A stretch of 64,000 nucleotides of DNA from Thiosocius sp963759055 (lineage in GTDB: Bacteria > Pseudomonadota > Gammaproteobacteria > Chromatiales > Chromatiaceae): assembly GCA_963759055.1 (NCBI GenBank), contig CAVWYD010000031.1, positions 52,364 through 116,363 on the forward strand, in the 5' to 3' direction. The position numbers were made by a program, and so were the translations under genes. Every line of letters starts with the position of its first letter. Within the stretch, counting starts at the first letter, position 1. Shown here in pieces: positions 51,117 through 60,284 of this stretch. Under the pieces are notes generated by a model. That model saw only the letters and a program-made list of their open reading frames with translations, was not told where the DNA came from and made no database searches.

Positions 51117-51989
51117 ATGCTGCGGATCCTTCTGTTTCTTGGCACCAACGTCGCAATCATCGCGCTGATCAGCGTCACCTTCCGCCTGCTGGGCCTGGAC
51201 GGCATCCTGCAACAGAACGGCGTCGATCTGGATATGAACGCCCTGCTGGTGTATTCGGCGGTCATTGGTTTTTCGGGCTCGCTGATTTCGTTGTTCATGT
51301 CCAAGTTCATGGCCAAGAAGACCATGGGCGTTCAGCTGATCGAATCACCGCAGAGCAGCGATGAACACTGGCTGATCAACACTGTGCAGCACCAGGCGCA
51401 GGCGGCCGGCATCGGCATGCCGGAGGTCGGTATTTTCCAGGGAGCTCCCAATGCCTTCGCAACCGGCTGGAACAAGAACGCCGCCCTGGTCGCGGTCAGC
51501 ACCGGCCTGCTGCAGAGCATGAACCGCGACGAGGTGGAGGCGGTACTCGCGCACGAGGTAAGCCACGTCGCAAATGGCGACATGGTGACCATGACCCTGA
51601 TCCAGGGCGTCATCAACACCTTCGTGGTGTTCTTCTCACGAGTCATCGGCCACGTGGTCGACCGCGTGGTATTCAAGGTCGAACGCGGACATGGCCCGGC
51701 ATTCTGGATCGTCTCACTGGTCGCTCAGTTCGTGCTCGGCATCCTGGCATCGATAATCGTCATGTGGTTCTCGCGCTGGCGCGAGTATCGCGCGGACGCC
51801 GGTGGCGCCAACCTTGCCGGCAGACAAAAGATGATCTCGGCACTGCGCAAACTGAAGCAGGCGCATGATCCGCAACCCCTGCCCGATGAGATGGCAGCCT
51901 TCGGTATCAGCGGCTCCGGCCTCAAGGAGCTGTTTGCCAGTCACCCGCCGCTGGACGACCGCATCGCTGCACTCGAAAAGGGCGCCTGA
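51117..51989 (+). CDS. htpX: Membrane metalloprotease HtpX
   Basis: HtpX is a zinc protease that degrades misfolded inner-membrane proteins. The 290-residue product has two N-terminal helices, the HEVSH zinc motif (residues 146-150), two further helices, and the distal metal ligand Glu in REYRADAGGA. Length is typical (about 293). Co-directional with the DUF454 gene. Confidence 0.95.
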   Translation: MLRILLFLGTNVAIIALISVTFRLLGLDGILQQNGVDLDMNALLVYSAVIGFSGSLISLFMSKFMAKKTMGVQLIESPQSSDEHWLINTVQHQAQAAGIGMPEVGIFQGAPNAFATGWNKNAALVAVSTGLLQSMNRDEVEAVLAHEVSHVANGDMVTMTLIQGVINTFVVFFSRVIGHVVDRVVFKVERGHGPAFWIVSLVAQFVLGILASIIVMWFSRWREYRADAGGANLAGRQKMISALRKLKQAHDPQPLPDEMAAFGISGSGLKELFASHPPLDDRIAALEKGA

Positions 51990-52041
51990 GCGTCACTGAC
52001 AGAGTCCCTGGGGAAACCGGTTCTCGGCCAACACATTGATA

Positions 52042-53100
52042 TCAGCGTGTGATGGAAAGGCGTCCGTATTCCGCGTTCAGATCTTCCTCTGTCAATCGCT
52101 CGAAATCATCCAGATCGAAAGTCGTTACCGCGCCGGCCAGCTCCGACCAGGCGAAGCCGCCCGTCCAGTCGCTGTGTGCATAACTGCCCTGAATGGCTCG
52201 CTGCACCACATACATGCATCCAGGGCGGTATAGCAGATTGTAGGCGTACCCCGCAGCATGCAGCTGCCTTATGGCCAGCCAGGCCGATCGGCCGTCAATG
52301 TGGCGCTGCACCGGCAGCGGGTAAGGCTCGTTACCTGCGTTGTGACTCCAGCGCGGTGATTCGATCGGATACCGTCCGCTTGAACGCATGAACATCTGGA
52401 AGTGCAGGTGGTTGACTGAGGCATAGGCGCCGTACGCGTTGTAACCGAATCCCAGCCCCGGCAGGTGCCGCCCCAAGTCCAACGCGATCTCCCAGACCAG
52501 CGCATGATCATCCTGTGTCAGAGACTGTGGCTTGCAGGCTGAGGGACGCGGTACCAGGAGGCCATGCAGTTCAGCGAACGGAAACTTGTTGTACAGCAGG
52601 CGCACCGGCGCGCCGGCCAGCTCGCCCTCCCAGAAGACTTCTTTGCGCAGGAACGGCCTGTTGAAGTGAAAGCCCTCGGGATCAAACGGTTTGTCCAGGC
52701 AGGTCACTGCGGCATGGCTCATGCGCGGCGGGCGCAGGGCACGCAGCTGATTAAACTGAACCTCCCAGGGTCCCAGACGTTTCCAGCGGGTCACTTCCAG
52801 ACGCTCAAAACCGAGCCGGCGCAGTCGCTCGAATACCCCGACATCATCCGCTGGCGCAGCGGTAAAGTGATCGTCCCCGGCATCGAACCGCGCATTCCAG
52901 CGCGCGAAGGCGGCTGCCAGCGGCCGGTGCAGGCGTTCGAAGGTTGAGCGCTCGAAGCTCGCATTGGCCAGCACCAGAATGAACACACCGAGCACGTCCT
53001 GCTCGAGCAGTTCGATCAGCTTTTGTTCGAATGCGTCACGCACGGCGGAGGGTGACGCAAACATCGCGGCAACCGCGGCCCGCTTAGTGCTTGTGCTCAT
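52042..53100 (-). CDS. HIT/GalT-like nucleotidyltransferase-fold protein
   Basis: A 352-residue protein. HLHFQ (His231, His233, Gln235) preceded by GFGYNAYGAYASVN matches the HxHxQ motif of GalT/GDP-galactose phosphorylase-type HIT proteins, and KFPFAELHGLLVPRP is the matching substrate-binding strand. Exact substrate unknown. The ATG at 53100 lies inside the end of yidD (17-bp overlap); an earlier start at 53166 would overlap it more deeply. Confidence 0.72.
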   Translation of the reverse strand: MSTSTKRAAVAAMFASPSAVRDAFEQKLIELLEQDVLGVFILVLANASFERSTFERLHRPLAAAFARWNARFDAGDDHFTAAPADDVGVFERLRRLGFERLEVTRWKRLGPWEVQFNQLRALRPPRMSHAAVTCLDKPFDPEGFHFNRPFLRKEVFWEGELAGAPVRLLYNKFPFAELHGLLVPRPSACKPQSLTQDDHALVWEIALDLGRHLPGLGFGYNAYGAYASVNHLHFQMFMRSSGRYPIESPRWSHNAGNEPYPLPVQRHIDGRSAWLAIRQLHAAGYAYNLLYRPGCMYVVQRAIQGSYAHSDWTGGFAWSELAGAVTTFDLDDFERLTEEDLNAEYGRLSITR

Positions 53101-53326
53101 GCTCGTGCGGTGGATCGGGCACCGGATCGTAACCGCCCTCGTGAAAGGGGTGACAACGTCCGACACGTCGGATGCCCATCCACAGACCCCGCCAGGGCCC
53201 CCACTTCTCTATCGCCTCCAGGGTGTAGGCCGAGCAGCTGGGCATGTAGCGGCAGTTGTTGCCCAGAAACGGGCTGATCAGCAGCTGATATCCGCGCACC
53301 AGTTTGATGAAGATCTTCTTGAACAT
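53084..53326 (-). CDS. yidD: Membrane protein insertion efficiency factor YidD
   Basis: An 80-residue protein with the YidD core (KLVRGYQLLISPFLGNNCRYMPSCSAYTLEAI and GWMGIRRVGRCHPFHEGGYDPV type). It helps insert inner-membrane proteins. Usually it lies with rnpA and yidC near the origin; here it is separated from them and overlaps the downstream HIT-like gene. The C-terminus is His-rich (HEHEHKH). Confidence 0.92.
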   Translation of the reverse strand: MFKKIFIKLVRGYQLLISPFLGNNCRYMPSCSAYTLEAIEKWGPWRGLWMGIRRVGRCHPFHEGGYDPVPDPPHEHEHKH

Positions 53327-53413
53327 TTCGGCCCCGCAACACAAACATCATTACAACACAGCTGGTTCGCAGCAACCTTGCCCGGAGGTGCTCGTTGAGC
53401 CAACATCCCACCG

Positions 53414-53992
53414 ATGTCACAACTGACCAGCCTGTATCTCGCCCCCAACAACCCCGACTCGGCGCCCGCAGTCCATTCGGTCCGCCAGGTGCTGGCCGAC
53501 CTGGAGATTATCGCCGACAGCCTGGCGCCGGCGAGCTACACCGCCGGCGAAGGCTTCAGCCGTCATGTGATCTATGCGGGATGCTCTCCCTATCTGGTTA
53601 TGCAGCCACCGCAGGACGGCAGCCTGCATTTCTGTCACGTTGTTCTGCATGGCCCCTATGAGCGGGCGAAGCTGGTCACGGGTCCCAACACCGTAAAACC
53701 GCGCTGCCCTGTCTGCAGGATCCGGTTTGAGGACTGGAAGGACCGGCTCGCAGACTGGCAGAGCGGCTCCGGGGCGGCACACTGCAGCGGCTGCGGCCAC
53801 AATTGCCGGGCATCGCAGCTGGATTGGCGCGGCCATGCGATCAGTGGTCGCGTACTGGTCGAATTACGCAACGTTTTTCCCGGTGAAGCCAGCCCCAGCG
53901 ATCTGCTCATGCACAGTCTCAAGATGCACACCGGCGAAGACTGGTACTATGCCTGGGCGGCCTACCTCGATGACAGCGATCCAACGTCGTAG
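53414..53992 (+). CDS. Hypothetical protein with zinc-ribbon-like cysteines
   Basis: A 192-residue soluble protein with two cysteine pairs (CPVC at about 98-101 and CSGCGHNC at about 123-130) that could bind zinc. No recognised family. Divergent from yidD. Confidence 0.68.
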   Translation: MSQLTSLYLAPNNPDSAPAVHSVRQVLADLEIIADSLAPASYTAGEGFSRHVIYAGCSPYLVMQPPQDGSLHFCHVVLHGPYERAKLVTGPNTVKPRCPVCRIRFEDWKDRLADWQSGSGAAHCSGCGHNCRASQLDWRGHAISGRVLVELRNVFPGEASPSDLLMHSLKMHTGEDWYYAWAAYLDDSDPTS

Positions 53993-54192
53993 AAGCAGAA
54001 CTTAGAAATACAGGCGCAGCCGCGCTTTCCTTGTCTCATGATCAAGCTGTAGAGGCGTATCCGTTCCATGGAGGCCACTGGGCTGAGCGGTCGCTCTATT
54101 TTTCGATTAGCACGATCATTCGGGAACACATGCTACCCAACGCACGTCTAACCACGAGCAACTCGACAAGAGCAGCCGGCTGCTGCGGCCAT

Positions 54193-54507
54193 ATGCGTAT
54201 GAGAAAAGGAATTCGGACGATCGTTGCCGGATGTGCCCTCGGTCTGGCGGCGCAGACGCTGGGTACGGTGGACTCCGGCGACGGCGGCCACTTGGTCGGA
54301 TCCGATTCTTGTCACGCCCACCTGCACGCCCTTGTGCACTACCTGCAAGAGACAGCGCAGCTGGAAGGAAAAACACTGGCCGTCGAGTGGCGTGACGATG
54401 GCACGACGGTGGTTCGTTGTTCCGAATTCTCCCAGTACATCTGGTGCGAAGACGGAGAGATGCACATTGAATTCGGTGACCCGGCGCCCGAAGGACCAGA
54501 CAATTGA
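54193..54507 (+). CDS. Hypothetical exported protein
   Basis: A 104-residue protein with a possible signal peptide (MRMRKGIRTIVAGCALGLAAQ) and a small acidic mature domain. The open frame runs from TTG 54031, but the signal suggests ATG at 54193 or 54199. No recognised family; expression uncertain. Confidence 0.5.
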   Translation: MRMRKGIRTIVAGCALGLAAQTLGTVDSGDGGHLVGSDSCHAHLHALVHYLQETAQLEGKTLAVEWRDDGTTVVRCSEFSQYIWCEDGEMHIEFGDPAPEGPDN

Positions 54508-54551
54508 ATCAGTGTGTCCACTCGGGTGCGGTAATTCACGTCTGACATTGA

Positions 54552-54735
54552 CCAACAAACCATTCGAGAGATGATCCCGCCCACAAGATTGTCATCCAGG
54601 TCAGCGGTCCCGACCCGGCAGAACACAAGATCGCACTCAACATGGCGACCAATCTGCAGAAGCTTTATGGCATGGACAACATCAAAGTCGAAATCGTTGC
54701 CTTTGGTCGCGGCCTGGAAATCCTGACGCCCGAGA
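54552..54735 (+). pseudogene. DsrE-family gene remnant
   Basis: Translation in frame from just after a stop at 54549 gives HKIVIQVSGPDPAEHKIAL and then NLQKLYGMDNIKVEIVAFG, the core of periplasmic DsrE/DsrF-like family proteins. There is no start codon or signal peptide upstream, and the family match ends at about LEILTPE (54735); the rest of the frame (to 54929) is unrelated. I call it a decayed fragment. Confidence 0.72.
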
Positions 54736-55031
54736 GGTTTCCTGGTTCGGCAGGAACCAACGCACACCGGTCAGTCACGTCATATCGGGTAGATGGCGTC
54801 TCAGCAGCCACAGAACGTTTACCGGCCAATATAGACCCGCCGGCTCCGGTCAGTCTCACCCGGTGGCCAATCCGAACTCCGGTCAGATCAGACACAAACA
54901 ACCGACTATCAAAGTACAAAGATCCGTAATGCCGGTCATCTTCGTCTGGCTAACACCGCTTCAACGCTCTACCGCCGAGTCATTCTGTGCGCAAAACCAT
55001 GCCGAGCCATGATCGCTGGTCCGAAATCAGT

Positions 55032-55691
55032 TCAGCCAAACGAACCCATGTCGCCCGGAGAGCTGACTTCCTCCAGTTTTCCAGTATCGACGTCGTAGAT
55101 GAAACCGCGGACGGTGACGGCGTCCGGGCCCTCGGTCGGAATCCAGGGGTGGTTCAGGATGTTCGCCATGGAGCGGCGCACGTCCCAGTTCAGTCTCTCC
55201 ATATTCTTGTCATCCCGTGGCGAATCCAATGCTTCCAGCGGGCCGCGGAAGGCGTGGAACGCGGAGGGGGTGGCCGACGATGTCTTGCATGCCACAAACT
55301 TGCGGCTGGTAGCTTTGCCTAGCAATTCCTCGGCCGCCGGGTCGCCTTCCAGACCCGCCTTGAGCAGGTCGTCGGTGAAAGCCAGCATCCCGCAGCGCGT
55401 GTGATGGATCAGGATGATTTCGTTGGTGTTGAGCAGGTGATGGGAAATAATCAGGCAGCGTATGGCGTCGTCTGTGACCACACCACCCGCATTTCGGATG
55501 ATATGGGCCTCGCCGGTTTGCAGTCCGAGTAGGTCTTCCACGTCGATACGCGCATCCATACAAGCAACGACGGCCACACGTTTTGAAGGCTGGATCGCCT
55601 GTGGGCCAGGGTGGGTTGGCTTATGCAGGGCCTCACCATCGCCATACAGTTTATTGTTTTCAAGGAACTGGTCAGTTGTCGATTCGCTCAT
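55032..55691 (-). CDS. Beta-class carbonic anhydrase
   Basis: A 219-residue protein with zinc ligands Cys44 (in ACMDAR, with Asp46 and Arg48), His97 and Cys100 (HHTRCG). It interconverts CO2 and bicarbonate. The ATG at 55691 gives the usual start. It stands alone in a gene-poor stretch and may support carbon fixation or pH balance in a sulfur oxidiser. Confidence 0.93.
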   Translation of the reverse strand: MSESTTDQFLENNKLYGDGEALHKPTHPGPQAIQPSKRVAVVACMDARIDVEDLLGLQTGEAHIIRNAGGVVTDDAIRCLIISHHLLNTNEIILIHHTRCGMLAFTDDLLKAGLEGDPAAEELLGKATSRKFVACKTSSATPSAFHAFRGPLEALDSPRDDKNMERLNWDVRRSMANILNHPWIPTEGPDAVTVRGFIYDVDTGKLEEVSSPGDMGSFG

Positions 55692-56096
55692 GCTTTTCTC
55701 CCCTTTTGGCATCGTTTTGTTATCGTTTTCCAGAAGTAAAAGCGTAGTCGTGGTTTATGGGGTCATCAAGGCGAACAACCTTGCCAACAGCGCGGTGGCC
55801 ACCTTGGTCTGCTTCTGGCCGGGGCTGTCTTTGGGGATAGGTCCCGCATAGCTGACCTTCGCCGCAGCTACATCTATCCACTGGCGGCTTTCGGAGGAAA
55901 CTGGGAACTGCCGGAGTCGGCCAGAAGCCGTCAAAGCAGCCTGAACTGACTATGTCACCTTTCAAGAGAACTGATGTATTGACAGATCAACACAATCGCT
56001 TGCGAGAGGGGTCTCTGGACTTCAACCAGTTAATTGCATCATCACGGCACGGAAATCTCGGAATGAGCCATCCCCTGCTATCTTTTTACTCCCGGC
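55692..56096. other. Gene-poor stretch upstream of the carbonic anhydrase
   Basis: About 400 bp with no supported gene; presumably holds the carbonic anhydrase promoter. Short open frames (for example 55720-55965) match nothing known. Confidence 0.4.
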
Positions 56097-56633
56097 CTAG
56101 GAATTGAGAATATATTCCATTTTTGAACTGCCCTGCGAAATGATGATCACCCAGAGTTTGTCGTTTGTTTCCCTTACTAACAGCATCACATCCTCTTTTG
56201 CCCTGCCCCAAACGACGACCGAAGTAAGGTAATCAAGGTCCGCTCCCAGGGTACCGAAAATCATCTTTCTCCATACCCTTAGATTCAGTCCATCATGAAT
56301 GGGTTCGCCCAGGTTTTTGGCGAGTTCTTTGCTTAGTTCATTGGCGATCTGGTAAGCATTACTCTGCGTAGTACTCGTGATAATAATTTCCTGCTCCGTC
56401 AGTTGTCCCTTATCGCAGTGATAAACAACAGTTGCCTCGATTCCTCCCTGTGTTCCCCTATATTTGCTGACACCATTCGTATCTTGAGGAGCCAACTCTA
56501 CTGATCCCAGGCGCTTTTCTACCTGTGCAATTTCGTCGCAGGGGAAGCCAAGTTGGATATCTCCGAGTCGCTGTTCGGCACATACCGTTCCGACCAGTAG
56601 GGCCGCGAGTAAAAAGACGACAATTTTATTCAT
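56097..56633 (-). CDS. Hypothetical exported protein
   Basis: A 178-residue protein with a clear signal peptide (MNKIVVFLLAALLVGTVCA) and a mature domain with two cysteines. No family recognised. Its codons are more AT-rich than those of neighbouring genes, which hints at separate ancestry. Confidence 0.68.
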   Translation of the reverse strand: MNKIVVFLLAALLVGTVCAEQRLGDIQLGFPCDEIAQVEKRLGSVELAPQDTNGVSKYRGTQGGIEATVVYHCDKGQLTEQEIIITSTTQSNAYQIANELSKELAKNLGEPIHDGLNLRVWRKMIFGTLGADLDYLTSVVVWGRAKEDVMLLVRETNDKLWVIIISQGSSKMEYILNS

Positions 56634-56699
56634 AAATCAGAACGTCTATGCTGTGTTGGTTGCTGTCGCCAGAATACACCAGCCGCTTCGTCGGCTTGG

Positions 56700-56820
56700 G
56701 GTCGACTGCGCTCTAGTGCGCCGCACAATTAACCGTCAGCTTTGGATTTCGCGTGCGTAGCTGAACACCGGACCTTCGGAGCAGGCCCGGCTACCGCTGC
56801 AACCGGCCAAATGCAGCCAA
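56700..56820. repeat. Dispersed intergenic repeat, copy A
   Basis: About 120 bp (GTGCGCCGCACAA, GTCAGCTTTGGATTTCG, GCTGAACACCGGACC, ACCGCTGCAACCGGCCAA) that recurs in similar form at about 58660-58785. Estimated identity is around 80 percent by eye. Non-coding; function unknown. Confidence 0.65.
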
Positions 56821-56988
56821 ATTATCGAACTTCCGACGGGGTGTGCGGACAACACCGCCGGACAGTCCTTCTTGTCATGGTTGAGAGGGCGTTTCGGCGC
56901 GAGCAAGAAGAACATCGCGACCATACTCAGGTTGAAAGGAGTGTGAATTAGATTGGCGTGGCGTGTCTTTTTCGCTCTCAGTGCAGGA

Positions 56989-57498
56989 TTACGCCATTGG
57001 CCACGCTGGGTCGGGGTACCACCCGTCTCTATGCCTGTCGCAGGTTTCGCGTGTAAGTTGCTCGATGGGCCACGGCGCGCCAGTCACTTCAACGATACGC
57101 TCGTAATACGTGGCGAGCAGTCCCTCAGATTTTCGGTCGATCGGTAAGCTGTGTTGTCTAAAAACCTGAAACACTGCACCGACGAGCCACGGACGCGCCC
57201 TCGTCTCGAGGTTGCGTGTGTCCTGGTAGAGGGCGTTCAGGAAATTGTAATAGGTAGCGCGACCAGCCTCGACGTTGCCACACACTTTGTTGAGGTTGAT
57301 AAACAGCACATCTTCCGCCGTTGGTGACAGCTTTTTTATGGCACGCGCAATTGCATCGAACTGGGCGTCGACCCGCGATCGTGGGATCTGCCCGACTGCC
57401 AAATCCTCCCGGACCCTGCTGACAATATTGACTGAGGCGGCCACAAAGCCATCGTCATCCAAAAGCACGCGAAACGCTTGATCGAGATTTACGCTCAT
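56989..57498 (-). CDS. Hypothetical helical protein
   Basis: A 169-residue soluble helical protein (ARAIKKLSPTAEDVLFINLNKVC and following) with no signal, membrane helix or recognised family. The start MSVNLDQAF at 57498 is plausible. Isolated. Confidence 0.55.
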   Translation of the reverse strand: MSVNLDQAFRVLLDDDGFVAASVNIVSRVREDLAVGQIPRSRVDAQFDAIARAIKKLSPTAEDVLFINLNKVCGNVEAGRATYYNFLNALYQDTRNLETRARPWLVGAVFQVFRQHSLPIDRKSEGLLATYYERIVEVTGAPWPIEQLTRETCDRHRDGWYPDPAWPMA

Positions 57499-57969
57499 GC
57501 CCGCAACTCCACTACGTTACTGTGAGGAAAACCATTGGCGCTGCAAACCGTAACACGCTTTTATTGAATTCGTCATGGAGGACAACCACCCACGATTGCC
57601 GCATGTCTGACTGATCTACTCGGCCATTCAGGAAGATAAACCTTTCAATTGCCCCCTGTAGGCTGCTGCCGAATCACTCGGCCTCTTGGATGACGGCTTT
57701 GTGTTGGTTTCTGCCGTTAGCCAGACCGATGGCTGGCACCATCCACAGCCATGAACGGCCCTTCGCAGTCACGAAACGACCGGCAGGTTCAAGCGCAGAG
57801 CGGACTGTCAATTTATGCGGTGGAGCAGACTGAAATCGACACCAACCGGTCCTTAATGCACACGCTGAACTATGGAACCGCCGCAACCTGATTCGATGCA
57901 AGTGCATGGGGTTAGCTAACCCATCTATGAAATTTCGCGTATCTTTGTCGTTGGGGAAAGGGGAACTGG
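57499..57969. other. Gene-poor stretch before the CPBP protease
   Basis: About 470 bp with no supported gene. The segment near 57750-57860 (AGTCACGAAACGACCGGCAG, GAGCGGACTGTCAATTT) has the look of a dispersed non-coding repeat but I see no second copy in this window. Confidence 0.4.
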
Positions 57970-58533
57970 GTGCCCAGACCAAGGACGCTATCGACACATG
58001 CATTGATCATGATCACCTTTGCGCTGGTGGTCCTGAGCTCTGGTCTAAAGAACTACCTGTCATATTTGGTCAGCGGAACGTCCCTGTGCCCCTATCTGTG
58101 TCCCTCGTGGCTCGGGTGGGACGTCCTGGAGGAAGTCCCGTTGCTCGGCAGCCTGTTTGCGGCCCAGGCTGAGGTGCAGGCGGTACTGCAGGGGCTGGCC
58201 GATCGAGTATGGCCAGATAAATGGTACCTGACGACACGCCTCCTGATTGCCCCGCTGCTTGAGGAGGCTATCTACCGGGGGCCTTTGTTTCTGGGCAGGC
58301 GTTGGGCGCATACGCCGCCGTGGTGGATCATCGGATTCCTGTTGTCTCTCGCATTCGCGCTGAGCCATGGTCGTAGTGGCTTGGCGCTGTTGCCCCTGGT
58401 TGTGATGGGTATCTGTAGCCTATGGCTGATTGCCGCGACGCGGCGATTTTGGCCAGCCGTCATGCTGCATGTGCTCCATAATCTTTTTTTCACCTCGGAG
58501 ATCCTCTTTCACTCGCTCTGGATCAGCGACTGA
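57970..58533 (+). CDS. CPBP-family intramembrane glutamic protease
   Basis: A 187-residue membrane protein with the CPBP/Abi motifs: EEAIYRG (motif 1, catalytic Glu pair), LAFALSH (motif 2 His) and LHVLHNL (motif 3). The GTG start at 57970 follows AAAGGGGAA. Members process prenylated or membrane proteins or confer self-immunity; this one has no obvious partner gene. Confidence 0.83.
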   Translation: MPRPRTLSTHALIMITFALVVLSSGLKNYLSYLVSGTSLCPYLCPSWLGWDVLEEVPLLGSLFAAQAEVQAVLQGLADRVWPDKWYLTTRLLIAPLLEEAIYRGPLFLGRRWAHTPPWWIIGFLLSLAFALSHGRSGLALLPLVVMGICSLWLIAATRRFWPAVMLHVLHNLFFTSEILFHSLWISD

Positions 58534-58916
58534 GCGCAATGCACCGATTCGATTTACGAGAGCGTCTGCCCTGGGTGATGTCGGGCCTTGCCGCTCCGGC
58601 TGGCAAGGCCCGCTTCTGCGCAACTGTTGTCGTTCGGTTCCATGATGCGAACGACGGCAGTGGGTCGGCTGCGGTCTCGTGCGCCGCACAAATTACGGTC
58701 AGCTTTCGATTTCGGGGGCGTCGCTGAACAGCGGACCCTCAGATTGATCTCAGCAACCGCTGCAACCGGCCAACTCCAGCCACTTACAGGCGCGTATCGA
58801 CCGGCAGCTTCACGCGCAAGGGCGTCGCGGCCAGCGTCGCTTCAACGTCTACTGTGCACCAGACAAACCCCCGACGGCCGGTTGAACTGACCGATGCCAA
58901 CTGCCATCCGCGACGG
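58534..58916. repeat. Intergenic region holding dispersed repeat copy B (about 58660-58785)
   Basis: Matches copy A at 56700 in the same orientation (GTGCGCCGCACAA, GTCAGCTTTCGATTTCGG, GCTGAACAGCGGACC, ACCGCTGCAACCGGCCAA). The rest of this 380-bp gap has no supported gene. Confidence 0.65.
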
Positions 58917-60284
58917 CTATCTCGCGAAGTTGTAGCGGATCGCAGCGTATAGGTTGGTGTTGTCCTGGAACTGACCAAAAAAGGTGTGCTTTTCATCGCC
59001 GAAGAACCAGTTGGCACCACCCTCCAGGGTCCAGTGATCGTCCACGGAAAAGGCCGCGATCGGCCTGACATAGCCGTCACCATCCGACGGCGAGTAGTAC
59101 ACGAACAGTGACAGGCGCAGGTTCTGATCCAGCGCCAGCTGGGTCAGACGCGTGGTCACCAGATGCCGGTTGCGGTCCTGCGACGGATTGCCCGGCGGCA
59201 GACTGTCGCGATAGTTGCCGTAGTCCTGCATGCGTTCCAGGTAATACTGCAGGCCGAGCGTCAGGTCACGGGCCAATTCCTGACGGTAGCCGGCGAGAAC
59301 GCGGAGCTCGCTGTTGCGTATCCCGGGATCGTCGCCGTCGCGGTCGTCTCTGGAGTCGTAGTAACCGATCTCGAGATTGCCGATGCCGGCGCCCAGCGGC
59401 CCCTCGACGCTGGCACCGACCACAGACAGCGCAGGGAAGATGCCATCGCCATTGCTCAGGTCGAATCCCGCCGGGCTCTTCCAGTAACCATGGTAACCAT
59501 AGGCCGCAAACTGATAACCAGACAGCTGACGGTGCAGGCGCAGCGCGAACTCGTCATCACGCCACCAGCCGTCCGGGACGTCGGTATGCAGGCTGTCGTC
59601 TTCGCCCACCAGGCGGTTCTCGAACGGGTTGAAAAAAGACAGCCGGTCGCCATCGATGTAGCGGTCCGGCTCGAAACGCGGCGTATAGACCAGATCGAGA
59701 TCGGCCACGTCCGAGAACAGCGCGAGCTTCACCGCGGTTGACGGGGCCTTGAGGTATTGCACGTCGCGGCCGATCAGAAAAGACACCCAGTCCTTGGGAA
59801 ACAGGTCGTTGATAAAGATGAGATCACCAGTCCCCCAGGTGAGGATCTGACGGCCGGCCTTGAGATCGGCATGTTCGCTGACGCGGAAGGCCAGGCTGGC
59901 CTCGCGCAGATCGACATAGCCCTCGCCGTCCGTTTGGTCCAGGCCACGCTGGTCCTGATCCTGCACGGCGTCGATCAGAAAGTCCGTGGTCAGTCTCGCG
60001 GTCAGCAGCTCGTCCGCATGCGCGAGGCGCAGCTGCAGACGGGTCTCGCCGAGCGTCGCCTGGTCTTGGTTGGGGTCGTCCTGGGTGCGTATGCCGACGC
60101 GGCCCTCGACAAAGCCGGCCAGCGTGAGATCGCGGAACAGCGAAGAATCCGCCTCGTCGACGGCGTTGTCGGCCGCGGGCGCCGCCGTACCCAGCCCACC
60201 CAGACCCTTGGGCAGCGCCGGGGCCGCACCCCAGGCGCCACCGCAGACCAGGGTGAGCACGATGCCCAGGCAGCGGGCAATCAC
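58917..60284 (-). CDS. Outer-membrane beta-barrel protein (DUF1302-like)
   Basis: A 455-residue exported protein with a signal peptide, alternating hydrophobic/polar strands throughout, aromatic residues at strand ends and a C-terminal strand ending in Phe-Ala-Arg (IRYNFAR). FVEGRVGIRTQ, GRQILTWGTGD and FFNPFENRL resemble DUF1302-type proteins. The GTG start at 60284 overlaps the LolA-like stop (GTGA). It is the last gene of the exporter operon and probably its outer-membrane component. Confidence 0.8.
   Translation of the reverse strand: MIARCLGIVLTLVCGGAWGAAPALPKGLGGLGTAAPAADNAVDEADSSLFRDLTLAGFVEGRVGIRTQDDPNQDQATLGETRLQLRLAHADELLTARLTTDFLIDAVQDQDQRGLDQTDGEGYVDLREASLAFRVSEHADLKAGRQILTWGTGDLIFINDLFPKDWVSFLIGRDVQYLKAPSTAVKLALFSDVADLDLVYTPRFEPDRYIDGDRLSFFNPFENRLVGEDDSLHTDVPDGWWRDDEFALRLHRQLSGYQFAAYGYHGYWKSPAGFDLSNGDGIFPALSVVGASVEGPLGAGIGNLEIGYYDSRDDRDGDDPGIRNSELRVLAGYRQELARDLTLGLQYYLERMQDYGNYRDSLPPGNPSQDRNRHLVTTRLTQLALDQNLRLSLFVYYSPSDGDGYVRPIAAFSVDDHWTLEGGANWFFGDEKHTFFGQFQDNTNLYAAIRYNFAR

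Noticed and set aside
57750..57860. A third copy of the dispersed 56.7/58.7 kb repeat
   Set aside because: Similar composition but no sustained alignment by eye to either copy.
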